Positions 12,001 to 22,958 of a stretch of DNA of 64,000 nt are shown in pieces. The position numbers were made by a program, and so were the translations under genes. The stretch is from Styela clava (Eukaryota > Chordata > Ascidiacea > Stolidobranchia > Styelidae): contig NC_135257.1 in NCBI RefSeq assembly GCF_964204865.1, forward strand, positions 6,780,151 through 6,844,150, written 5' to 3'. The notes below the pieces were generated by a model. That model saw only the letters and a program-made list of their open reading frames with translations, was not told the DNA's origin and searched no databases. Within the stretch, counting starts at the first letter, position 1. The number at the start of each line of letters is the position of its first letter.

Positions 12001-15000
12001 CTTTGTAGTAATGAAACAATTTCAATGGAATTACTAACAATGTCATATATATATATCTAGCTTTATGGATACTCAATGCCTGGTGATTTTGACGTATTTT
12101 CTGGTTCGTCAACAACAGGTCGTATATGGAATGATAAACCTGTAGATGAGAGGCATAAAATCTATTATGAATGGGCATCTTCTGTTAGTGAGTAGAAAAC
12201 ATTGTGTTTCATTTTTACTGGCATTTGGAAAAAGAGTGAGCATAGCGACCGTTTTGTTATTGTGTTTTGGTGGTAAAATTGATTTCTCGGCAATGCCCAA
12301 TCATTGAAAGAAATTGCTAGATGTCTATTGCTCATATTTAATTTTTTCAAATTCAGTTTTCCCAGTCCTGTTATTTTTGTTTTTATTTTAATTCATGGAA
12401 CACTCATGATGTATGGAAACTTTTTTATTCAGTCACACTTGTCCACTAATGTTTCCAGCAAACTACATGCTCAGCTTAGATCAGCTTCGTATTGGTGCAC
12501 GGCCTGCATGTTAATTTATATAAATACGAATTACTCTCTTGTTTCAATCAACTAAAGCATAAATCCATATTTGTTTTTATAATAAGCAAATTTGTTTGTT
12601 TTTGTTGTGTTGGTAGTGTGTAACACACATGCTTTATTGTTGTATAACTAACAGTATTGTTATCTGAATAGTGATATATCCTAGAATTTTGTTATGCAAA
12701 TGGTACCATTTTTCAGAGAATTGCAATTTTGGTCACTTTTCGAAATAAAAATGATTTCAAACTTTAAGCTAAATACTATTAATTGGTAATTTCAGCTGAA
12801 AAAGCAGAGAAGGCAATTATTGAAGCTATTAAACGATATGAAGAAAAGACATGCATCGATTTTATTGAAAGGAAAACTGAGGAACGTTATTTCAGATTCA
12901 CTTCGGGAAGAGGTTGTATGTGAGTGCAATCATTATTCACATGTATATAGGACCCGGGAGTTAAATCAAAGGAAACTTCAAGCTGATGATAAATTTTTCA
13001 ATCCACTATTTGATTTATATCATTATTTTTTGCCGTGATGGACAGTTTGATTGATACACAATCCTGCAACACATAATTTATGATAGCGTTGTTTGGTGTC
13101 TGAAAAATGTTGTGTCTCACTTGTCCCGAGTATGGCTCACATTGTAGGAAGATAAAAACTTCATTATGGAATTTGCGGTTGTGCACACCGCAATTTTTAA
13201 AGACTACATCACAGGTACACAGCAATATGTAGAAAATTGACACCAACAGTTCTCAGGAGCTTTCCAGGAATCGTCCAGGGTTCTTGCTTAGGACCTCTAT
13301 TCTTCATTTTATACATCAACAATATCTCTAATTTCCCAGATCTATTGACTGGAGTATTTGCCGATAACACTGATCTTCTTGACAGCGCGAAATTGATGTC
13401 AAACCTTAAGAAGTGTGTAAATAACTATTTGCCCTAAAGGATATATTTATCATAACTCAGAATAGTGGGAAGGAATAAGATAACATATTTTAGTCATTGG
13501 TATTTTTCAACGATTTCACAAATCATGTTTTGAATAAATCTTGCGTTGTTAACTTCAATAGGTCAATGATAGGAAGGCATAGAAAAAATGGACAACAAGT
13601 ATCTATAGGTAAAGGTTGTGAGATACCAGGTGTTGTTCAACACGAATTACTACATCTGCTCGGATTTCATCATGAACATTCTAGACCAGATCGAGATTCC
13701 TATCTTAAAGTTTTAGAAGAGAACATACTCAAAGGTAAGGCTTGAAGTCAGTTAACAAATTGCTAAGTTCAAGGTTTTAAGTAATACTGTTATTTGAAAT
13801 ATTTGTTGAAGTTTGCAGGGGGCATGCTTTAAGGTTTGTGTTGACAAAAGAAACTTTTTTAATTCCAATCTTGAGAAACATAATTAGTTAGAAAATTCTC
13901 TAGAAGAAAAGTAGTTCGAGATTAGTTACTTTGGACCAGGGGTTCCCAAACCAGGAGTCGCGACCCTAAATTGGGTCGGAGTAGTAAGTAGGGTCGCAAA
14001 CAGGTCATGGGGTCGCTAAGGTAGGGTGGAGGATAATTGTACAAATCATCTAAGATTTGACAAACTATGTTAAATTTAGCAGTTTATACCATGGCTTACT
14101 GTAAAAGAGGCTCATAAGCATCGCTCTATGTTTATGATATAGAAAATGTAGATGCTTATTGTGACATCACTGTTTGGTTTTAGCTTATTTTACCTAACAC
14201 CTTCACATGACCAAACTCAAAAGTCCAGTGAAAGAAGCTCTATAAAGTTTCATGAAAAATATATATATTACCCTGGGGTCACACTGGACACTTGAAAGTT
14301 GTCCTTGGGGTCGTACTGAAAAGAGCCTGGGAACCCCTACTTTAGACAATTGTCATGATGCTGTTTTGTTACTGGTTTTGCATATTTTGTCTCCCGTGTT
14401 CATTTATATATCATTCATTAGCTAAAATGCCCTTGTTGCCATTATATCAGTTTACTAGTATAAATTTTTTTTCATGTTTTAGAAAGATTTGGCAACTTCA
14501 AGAAGAGATTAAAGAGTCAAGTGCGAGATCTTGATTCAGAATATGACATAACTTCTGTAATGCATTATCCAAGTAATGCATTCAGTAAAAATAAGAAACC
14601 AACAATACTAAACAGGAAAAATGATAAATTAGTAAAAGCACAAAGACGAGGATTCACAAATGAAGATTTATATGAAGTCAATTTATTGTACAACTGCTAC
14701 AATGAATTAGCAGCAGCAGGTGAGTGGTGTAGATGTCAATGGTGATTTTCAACTTTTTCGCATTAGTGAAAAATTACAAATAGTTCTTAACAGTTCAGTC
14801 TTATCCTGTCACATTTTAAAGTAAAAAGTATAAATTTTGAATACTCTGTGATGGATTTATTCATATATGTTTGATACAAACTAAATATATAAAAAGTTGA
14901 CTTTTTATCTCAGAATTGAGATATGATTGTATATTCATTTGTCTTGTAATGATAAGATTTATAGATAATGTGGAAATATTAATTTGAAGATGGGATTCTT

Positions 15001-18000
15001 GGACAAGATTGTACTGGTTTAAAACATGAATATGCATTATAAGCTCCTTTGGATTATTAGTGAACAAAACCTAATATAAAAAACAGATAGTTTTATAAAT
15101 AGTACAGCGATAGTCCAGGGACTGCAGACTGACACTTGTAACACTGTCAAACAACCAGTGTTGGGAATTCTCAGCGATTGACTCAACAAGAGAGTCGCAG
15201 CCTGTGTCGTATTTTCGAACTTACTGGAGTCTGAGTCAAAATTTGAATTTCTGAAGTATGAATCAGAATTGCAGTCTTTCAATTGGAGATAAAAAAAAGT
15301 TAAAACTACCTATAAAACTCAAAGGGCATTAAGTTTAATGAGCATTCTTTACAGTCTACCAGAGGAGGAAGCGAATGCCTACTTTTTGTAATCAAAAAGT
15401 GATTTGAGTATGAAAGCCGAATTAGAAGTCAAAACTGAATCAAATGGAAGCCAGAGTCGATTGTAAATTATCGCAGACCAACAATTGATATTTTTATTTT
15501 CTTAGCTAAGTGGGCATCTTGGACACCATGGAGTTTGTGTGATGAGACTTGTGGATTTGGCGAAAGATCTAGATTTAGAAAATGTAAAAATATGAAAGAT
15601 GAAATAGTTGCAGGATGCAAAGGTGCTAATTGGTTGGTGCTCGCAAATTTCACAGATCATGACTAGGGCTGGACATTTCGAATCGAATATTCAAATTGAT
15701 TTGAATAGTAAATTATGTAAATCTGTTCTGTCAAAAATTTTAAATTGGCACCATCTTGTTTTTTCTGTTAAAGTGAGGGTAATCCCTAATTTTTGTTTAT
15801 TGAAACCATATTTTCAAAATGCTATTCTGACTTATGACTTTTTTCTTCCTAGTGAGTAATTGATGTAACATGTTTCTTGTTATTTGTCAACATTCAGCGA
15901 ACTGTCTGATTGATGGATTCTATGTTTTCAATAATTTATGTGTCTGGAAGACATATTACAAAAAAAAATCACTTGTAATTATCTATCTTCCAAGTATTTG
16001 AGATTCGATTTGATTCAAAAAAAATATGATTTGATTGAGAAATCGTAAGATATTCGGAAATGCCCAGCCCTAATCATGACTCTTTTAGAATCTAGAAGAA
16101 TATAATTATTTGAATAATGACCCTCTCAATCATGAGGCCCAAAAAATACTTTCAGTTAATGAACTCCGTCTGTATATAAATTAGTTTTAAAATAGTTTTC
16201 ATTAATTTTTTATTTTAAATCGAATTTTTGTTTATAACCAGTTTGTGCTTTACTTTTTTCATCTTGGATTTAAAATATACCAATGACTATTACTGGAAAA
16301 GTTTCATGGCAAGATTTGTTCAGTTTTTCTTCATAAGATCTACCGGTTCTAAAATACGATTCTAAGATCTAAAATACGGTTCTAAATCTCAAATCTTTCA
16401 GACACTGACCACGATTGATTCTAATCTTCAGGTCAGTTTTTTATCATTATCAAATTCTGTCATCAACCTATATTTAGGATCTAAGTTTCAACGAATAGCC
16501 TGCCAAGGTCCACCATGTCCACGAAAAGCTGGGAGATGGAGTGAGTGGGGATCTTTCACAGAATGTAGTGAAAAATGCAGCGGTGGTTTCCAATGGAGGT
16601 TTGTTCAATACAATATCATGGTTGAATCTCTGGGTATTCAAATATTTTTATTGCGTTGCCTGTACTTAGCAATCCTGAAAGGCTTTGGAGAAAAATATCT
16701 TGAGTAAGAAGCTACGAAGATGAGGAGTATTTGCATTATGTTTTGTTACACACTGAGTATTGTTCTTATTATTTCTTATATTCTGTTTCAGTGACTTGAG
16801 TATTGAACATATATTCATAATTGGATAATGTTCAAAAGTCTGCATGATCTACTTTTCTTTTTTCACCAATAGTAAAGGTTTACAACATTGAACTAGTTAT
16901 TAAATAGCATACTTGACTCACACTGGTGATTTCTCAAAACCATGTGGTTGCTTATATTAGAATTAAGCTGTCAACTGCAATTTACCTGTGGTGTGAATAT
17001 TATAAATACCATCCTGCATTTGTGCAACCAACTTGACGTGAAGTTGTAGGGACGTCAACATTTAGATATATTCTCACCTAACAGGAGAAGAAGATGTTCT
17101 GCTTATGGTGAATGTGAAGGTGTATCATATCAAGGACAATCCTGCAATAAAGAAGTTTGTGAAGGTAATTCAAAGATGTGACAATTATTCATTTATCACT
17201 TGCATGCATAAGAGAATGTATATAAAAATGTATTGTCTGTACATATATATATAACAGTAGTTGAGGGATGAAATGTATCAGAATGTTGTTTAGTTTTTCT
17301 CTGAAGCTCAGTCAAAGTGAGGCATAAACTAAAAGTGGAAAGATCACAGAAAGAAAGGTAACAAAACACAACTTGCATGCAGAGATCTGCATATTGACTT
17401 GCAGTTTTTACAGAAATACCCATAAATACTCTGACTTTGAGCTATAATTGGCTTGGCGGTGTGGCGCATCATGCTAAGAGTTAGGAATACACTTGCCACT
17501 GCACCTCTGATTACCCTGCATGGGTTTGAATTCTGTGGAAGATTAATATGTGCGAGAGGATTGCTGGATTTCTCGCTGCCAGAGAGGGGTTCATGTAAAC
17601 GCTGGTCAGTTACTGCTTCCTCTGCCATCAAGTCCATGCATCTGAAAACAAATACCTGGCTAACTAATCCCATACCAATGGACTGGTAACCCGACCAGAG
17701 GCCGTGGTTGACCATGTTTTTGAGCAGTCTCATTGGCTTTTCTTTTCTGTGGGATAATTATCTAAACCCTATATTTAAGGTCCTTGTCAGGTAAACAGCA
17801 AACTCCCCATTGCAAAAGTTGTTAAAAACAATTCATGAATAAAAACTAGCTGCTAAGATTGGATGAAAAGTATTTTAGGCATTAATGATAGAAAGCTTTC
17901 ACAAACAAAGTCTGTTGTAATGTTTATAGAATGAGATTAGTGAAGCAAAATAACTGAGAAGCTAGTTTTAGATTAACAATATTTCATTTTCCAGGTATGC

Positions 18001-21000
18001 CAAGGTGGGCAGAGTGGTCTGCTTGGAGTACTTGCAGTAATAGGTGTGGAGGAGGATCAATGGTCAGTTTTATTTTAATAACAATTATATTAGGCTCACA
18101 ATCGATTTGAAATGTGGATTTCATATCGTTACATTCATGTGTCTAAATGTCACTGTTTATTTAGTCAGTTTCAGGTGTTTTGCTATCTTAGCTCATTGTT
18201 CTATTTGACATTGAAAGGGTATGGTAGGTATAGTGTATTGAACTACAGCTCTCATCTTCGTAGATTAGAAACTGTCAGTTTTTGAACGAGTTTAGCAACG
18301 GAGCTTGTAAATTATGATAGATCTGTCTCACTCTGTCATCGGTATGAGATGAAACACTGGTATGGTTATAGCCATTCAATTACACCAAGTAGTACTTTTG
18401 TAGATTTTTTTCTTGACATGATTGTCTTAACCAAGATTCCAAAAAATGTTGCTCGATTCAATAATAGCTTTACTTTTTCCAAATTTTTTAGTTTAGAGCA
18501 GTACTACTCCCTAATTTATTTCTTTAGTTTCTGTTTTTTATTTTCACAAATTGAATAACTTATCAAAAGCCTACTTTTCACAGTCACGCAAACGTCAATG
18601 CTTAACTGTTGACTTCGTAGCAGCATTGACTTGTGAAGGGGATGATGCAACAGGAGTTGAGACACAAAGAAAAGATTGTAATACAAATGACTGTGGCGGA
18701 ATTTCCATTGAGTCTGATTATGAAAATCTTTGGTCTAGTTGTTCATCTAGTTGTGAGGGTACAAAAACAAGGTAATATTTCAAAAGGAATTTTTCTATAC
18801 CTGAACTTCAGGAACTGTTATACTTCAAATTCATGGATGTCTAAAATTAATTGAATATTCAATAAGGTTCAAATATACTAATTTCTGGAAATTACGGTCC
18901 CTAGATATATTAACTTGAAATTTATGCAACAAAATGGCATTGGTCAATTTCTTGGTCGGCCTTTTTAATTTTGTTTATTTTCAAAATTGGCCTTCATATG
19001 ACCTAGTCACCAAATAATTTCCGCAATATTCTCTGTTAAACATGACTCTGTTTTATACTACATTTTCCAGACCATATGGTTTCAGTCATCCCAGATGGAT
19101 TTTGAAATTCTCTATATCTAGGTTCTATATCTAGATATACCAAAAAATCCCAAATAAATTATTTTTGGTCATTGAATACAATTTTTATTGCTTTCGCAAT
19201 GCCAGGCAATGTTTTTTGCAGGGAAAGAATTTGTGAAGGTAGCTGTCCTCCTGGTCAAAATATTGAAAAACAACCATGCAATGTTGGTGCTTGTGATGGT
19301 CCAAGTATGTTTTCATATTATTCCCATTTTTTGCTGTAACAAAAGTTGTTTTCAATTATAACATGCTTAATTGCCAGTAGGATAGGATTTAAATATTTAT
19401 CCTGGGAAGATGAAAGGCTTAATCATATGGCGAACCACGGCTCTTGTCCGGTTACCAGTCCATGAAGGGTTGGGGGACTTGATGGTGGAGGAAGCCGTAA
19501 ACAACCACCGGTTACTAAACTACCCTGTTGCTGCGAGGAGTCCAACAATTCTCTTGCATATAATTATCCCCACATTGGATTCAAACTTGCAAACTCACGC
19601 AGGGCAATCAGAGGTGCGGTGGCGACCGTATTCCCAACACTTATCACGATGCACCACACCGCCGAGCCATCAAGACACTAATGTATTCCTAATAAAGAAT
19701 AACCGTTACAATTTTCTGTCTAGAGTGGAGCTGAGTTATTTAGTGTTAGGAATTACTAGAAATTGAGGTAATATTAATTCCAGTTGTCGAACATCCTGTT
19801 TCAAAGTTTTAGAATCCTCATTATAATATATGAAAATATCCATTACATGATACATCTTTATAAAATTAAACATGCTACAATTCATTGAATGGTATCTGAT
19901 GAGATGAAACACTGTTATGGTTATAGCCATTCAATTACACCAAGTAGTACTTTTGTAGATTTTTTTCTTGACATGATTGTCTTAACCAAGATTCCAAAAA
20001 ATGTTGCTCGATTCAATAATAGCTTTACTTTTTCCAAATTTTTTAGTTTAGAGCAGTACTACTCCATAAGTTATTTCTTTAGTTTCTGTTTTTTATTTTC
20101 ACGAATTGAATAGCTTATCAAAAGCCTATTTTTACACTCATGCAAACGTCAATGCTTAACTGTTGACTTCGTAGCAGCATTGACTTGTGAAGGGGATGAT
20201 GCAACAGGAGTTGGGGGACTTGATGGTAGAGGAAGCCGCAAACGCCCACCGGTTACTAAACCACCCTGTGACGGCGAGGAGTCCAACAATTCTCTTGCAT
20301 ATAATTATCCCCACATTGGATTCAAACTTGCGAACTCACCAGGGTAATCAGAGGTGCGGTGGCGAGCGTATCCCCAACACTTAGCACGATGCACCGCAAC
20401 GCCGAGCCATCAAGACACTAATGTATTACTATTAAAGAATAACCGTTTCAATTTTCTGTCTAGAGTGGAGCTGAGTTATCTAGTGTTAGGAATTACTAGA
20501 AATTGAGGTAATATTAATTCCAGTTGTCGAACATCCTGTTTCAAAGTTTTAGAATCCTCATTATAATATATGAAAATATCCATTACATGATACATCTTTA
20601 TAAAATTAAACATGCTACAATTCATTGAATGGTATCTGATAGATAGACTAACGTCATAATTTGGCCACTTTTGTAACTTATACCATTTTTTTGATCATCT
20701 TTTCATGACCCTTTCATCAGGAGTTTATCAATTTTTTGTAAGTTTCAAAACCCAAAAATGGCTCGCAATTCTTATTCAATAAATTATTTGGCCTTTCTCC
20801 CTAATCTCATTTTAGGGCAATTGCATAACTTATTTTTTCCACGTAAGTTTGAGCCAGGTATTGTAATAAGCAAAACTCTGTATTTTTAGGTATAGTAGTA
20901 AAATATATTTAATACTTTGTTGTTTTATTCATAGGGCCAGAAATGTATCTCACGGATGTGGTACAGATGCCACAAGTACTTTGTAATCCATCAGCAAGAA

Positions 21001-22958
21001 ATAGGTGGTATTTTGGCGACTTCAATGGAGATAAAAGAACAGATGCACTTTGCATGTCTGATAAGGAATTTTTGTGCGTATCTATATTTTACACTCGAGA
21101 ATCCGATACTTTGAATCAATCATATTTTAACATTTGAATAACCAAACAAGCTTTTGGCAGAACATTGATGTTTCCCTGTATCAGATTTTGTTGTTATCAG
21201 ATTGTTAGAGCTGCACCAAATGAAGCACTATACTGCATGAAACCTATTTTTAAATTTCAATCCGGCTGTCATAAAACAATCAAGCAATACTATTTAAATC
21301 ACAATAAATATGACAACTTCACGTTCATCGTACATTGTCTGACGAGTTTTAACTGTAATTATATTTCCTGATATACTACTTATGCAATGTCCAATTTTAA
21401 TCCAACTAGTCCAATCTTAATGGTATGATTCGAACAGGTATATTGCAGAGAATTAGACTATTTTTTTATAATGTGAGAAATATTACACTCTGAATGTCAT
21501 CACCCTATATCTGCCATTTTCTATAAAAATCCCCCATTCAAATATTATTATTGATGAAAGTCAAAAATTTTTGTATTGTCTCATTCGAATTCGTTAAACA
21601 ATTTTGGTTATGTAATTAGTTTTACTTTCTTTGAACAAACAGTTTCCTTTGCCTGTAGTGAATACACTTTGCTGTGTATAATTGCAAAAAAAAAAATATT
21701 AACCAGCCATTCCATAGTTTGGAATTGAACTAAATTTAACTTGTAATTTTCAGTAAGCTTGCACATACAAGTCCTGATGGTGCACCGATAAAACTGAACT
21801 GGCAAGGATATTTACGAGAATGTACTGGCTGGTTCAGATTTATAGGTGATTTTAATGGAGATGGAAGAGATGATGTTCTTTGCAGAGATGATCAATCAAG
21901 GTATTAGTTTCTACAAAACAATAAAATACTTACTGTAGGTCTATTCAATAACATTGTTCTATCAAGAGATCAAGACACTTACAATGCTGAGAGTATTTTC
22001 TGTGTGTGCCACTTGCTCCCGTTAGACAAGTACAATACGTCGGACCTTAGAGACAAGTGGGATGCGATATTTTTGAGACACCCTGTTGAGAGTAGCATCT
22101 AATTGTTTTCCAGACAAATTGACCTTGAAGACAAGTTTATTCAGCTTCTATTTATGGGGTTGCCCACCTATCAAACTTTCTTACATTCTCAGTGGATGGG
22201 TGCACTACTGCACTTAGCAATGAACTGACGACCAGAGCTTGAATCTTAGACACTCATCGACACCACATTACTTAACTTTCTCAAAGCAGCAATAATCATA
22301 CAAATAGAGACAATAAGCAATCTTTACTAAATTTTTGAGATACTAATTCTTTGGCAAAAAATTTGCCTAGAAGAGAAAAAATAGTATAAAGACTCATTTG
22401 TTAAAATGGACACTCCATACCCTTACTCTCCAAATTTCTCAATTTTCATTGAGGTCTATTAGGGATAAAATTTACCTATTTATCTGTTGGGAGGAGAAAG
22501 CCGATAAGACAGCTCAAACATATGGCGAACCACAGTCTCACGTCCGGTTACCAGTCCATGTCGGGTATGGGATTAGTAAGCCAGATATTTGTTTTCAGAT
22601 GCATGGACTTGACGGTGGAAAAAGCCGTACTGTATTAGAAATGTTAGTATTTCAGATGACGATTGCTTCTATTATTAGATGTTGTACTATTGAGGCAGTG
22701 GATAAAAGTTTATATATTGTGTTGAAATTTTTAGTTGTGTGTTCATTTTAGACCATTTATTTTTTTTTCAACAGAAAATTGACAATAAAATTCGCCAATA
22801 AAGATGGACAATTTGATGACTTGGAATTAAATGTAGGAAATTTTTGTACACAACCAGCAGATAGGATATTTATAGCTGACGTAAACGGCGATGGAAAAGC
22901 TGATCTTATTTGTCGTTATGCTAATGTGGATATAGAAATACGGCTCAATAGAATATGA
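9052..22958 (+). CDS. Type II membrane astacin metalloprotease with antistasin-like, TSR and FG-GAP-like domains
   Basis: Seventeen exons, 753 residues: 9052-9163, 9836-9949, 10787-10873, 11351-11511, 12061-12187, 12796-12919, 13562-13734, 14483-14719, 15506-15622, 16478-16598, 17085-17164, 17995-18062, 18584-18771, 19222-19304, 20935-21073, 21754-21900, 22775-22958. There is no signal peptide; a basic N-terminal tail precedes one hydrophobic segment (residues 52-75), so the rest should face outside. Residues 108-136 match an antistasin-like domain (six Cys, FGYRTDESGC). FEGD at 142-145 is the astacin prodomain aspartate switch. The catalytic domain is complete: HELLHLLGFHHEH at 269-281 supplies the zinc histidines and catalytic Glu, and SVMHY at 324-328 is the Met-turn. 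Four TSRs follow (about 379-598), then FG-GAP-like repeats with DxNxDG loops. The exon 4/5 junction is uncertain: the chosen donor after 11511 is phase-correct, and an alternative uses a 16-bp microexon at 11971-11986. The third last and second last exons match the upstream gene in length. An active membrane-tethered protease is inferred; its substrate is unknown. Confidence 0.85.
10079..10200 (+). mobile_element. Second type of tRNA-like SINE
   Basis: GTGGCCTAGTGGTTGAAGCGC (from 10080) looks like a tRNA A-box region and GGTTCAAATACC (10141-10152) like a B box, with a CT-rich tail (TCTCTCTGTCTGTCTG). Spacing of about 60 bp fits a tRNA head. The acceptor ends do not pair, so this is not a tRNA gene. 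It lies in the intron before exon 10787. Confidence 0.55.
13237..13437 (+). mobile_element. Dead reverse transcriptase fragment of a non-LTR retrotransposon
   Basis: The 66-residue frame contains QGSCLGPLFFILYINNIS and, further on, GVFADNTDLLDS. These match RT motifs 4 and 5 of LINE elements (QGSxLGPLLFxLYINDI and FADDT). The catalytic FADD is FADN here, so a metal-binding Asp is lost. The piece is short on both sides and lies in the intron between exons 12796-12919 and 13562-13734 of the astacin gene. Confidence 0.7.
13937..14339. mobile_element. hAT-type non-autonomous element, 403 bp
   Basis: Starts CAGGGGTTCCCAAACC and ends CTGGGAACCCCTA. Flanking 8-bp target copies CTTTGGAC (13929-13936) and CTTTAGAC (14340-14347) differ by one base. 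The interior shows mirrored GGTCGC / TTGGGGTCG blocks near the ends and no coding frame. It sits in the astacin gene intron after exon 13562-13734. Confidence 0.8.
15664..16072. mobile_element. hAT-type MITE, 409 bp, perfect target duplication
   Basis: Terminal repeats TAGGGCTGGACATTTCGAAT and ATTCGGAAATGCCCAGCCCTA are inverted copies. The flanks are identical 8-mers ATCATGAC (15656-15663 and 16073-16080). The interior is AT-rich with repeated TTCGAATC-like words. It lies in the intron between exons 15506-15622 and 16478-16598. Confidence 0.85.
17452..17756 (+). mobile_element. tRNA-derived SINE, near full-length copy
   Basis: Most complete copy in the window. It has the tRNA-like head (GGCGGTGTGGCGCATCATGC at 17456, a decayed B box GGTTTGAATTC at 17522), then GTGCGAGAGGATTGCTGG, the CATCAAGTCCATGCATCTG block, TAACTAATCCCATACC, and the GAGGCCGTGG tail. 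Stretches of it are read as chance frames on both strands. It lies in an astacin-gene intron. Confidence 0.75.
18346..18659 (+). repeat. Segmental duplication, donor block A (contains start of a real exon)
   Basis: This 314-bp block, from GAGATGAAACACTGG to GCAACAGGAGTTG, includes the acceptor and first 76 bp of the true TSR exon 18584-18771. It recurs with few changes at 19901-20213. Confidence 0.85.
19398..19669 (-). mobile_element. tRNA-derived SINE, reverse orientation
   Basis: Reads as the complement of the SINE family: GGCGAACCACGGCTC...CCGGTTACCAGTCCATG at the tail side, CTTGATGGTGGAGGAAGCCG in the body, and a decayed A-box complement (CACGATGCACCACACCGCCGAGCC) at the head. Part of it, from 19469, is copied again at 20210. 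Confidence 0.7.
19469..19900 (+). repeat. Segmental duplication, donor block B
   Basis: This 432-bp block runs from GTTGGGGGACTTGATGG to CATTGAATGGTATCTGAT. It holds most of the reversed SINE and 220 bp of plain intron. It recurs at 20210-20640 with under about 5 percent differences by eye. Confidence 0.85.
19901..20640 (+). repeat. Rearranged duplicate of blocks A and B carrying a dead exon copy
   Basis: Block A copy 19901-20213 is fused directly to block B copy 20210-20640; they share GTTG at the join. The A copy holds 76 bp of TSR exon 18584-18771 (from about 20138), but the acceptor CACAG-TCACGC has become ACA-CTCATGC, so the AG is gone, and the exon is cut before its donor. It therefore should not be spliced in. 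The whole lies in the intron between exons 19222-19304 and 20935-21073. Confidence 0.8.
22500..22630 (-). mobile_element. Partial tRNA-derived SINE (tail half)
   Basis: Contains ATATGGCGAACCACAGTC, CCGGTTACCAGTCCATGTCG, GGGATTAGTAAGCCAG and GATGCATGGACTTGACGG, the complement of the tail half of the SINE at 17452. The tRNA head is absent. It lies in the last intron of the astacin gene. Confidence 0.65.

Noticed and set aside
17344-17733. 129-residue minus-strand frame
   Set aside because: It is the reverse of the SINE at 17452-17756, and similar frames appear in other SINE copies (19410, 22398, 62363).
18349-18558. 69-residue frame repeated at 19889-20113
   Set aside because: Two similar frames looked like a gene family, but they are intron sequence in the duplicated block A; the similarity is due to the segmental copy.
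20138-20213. Extra TSR exon of the astacin gene
   Set aside because: The copy has lost its AG acceptor and lacks its second half and donor.
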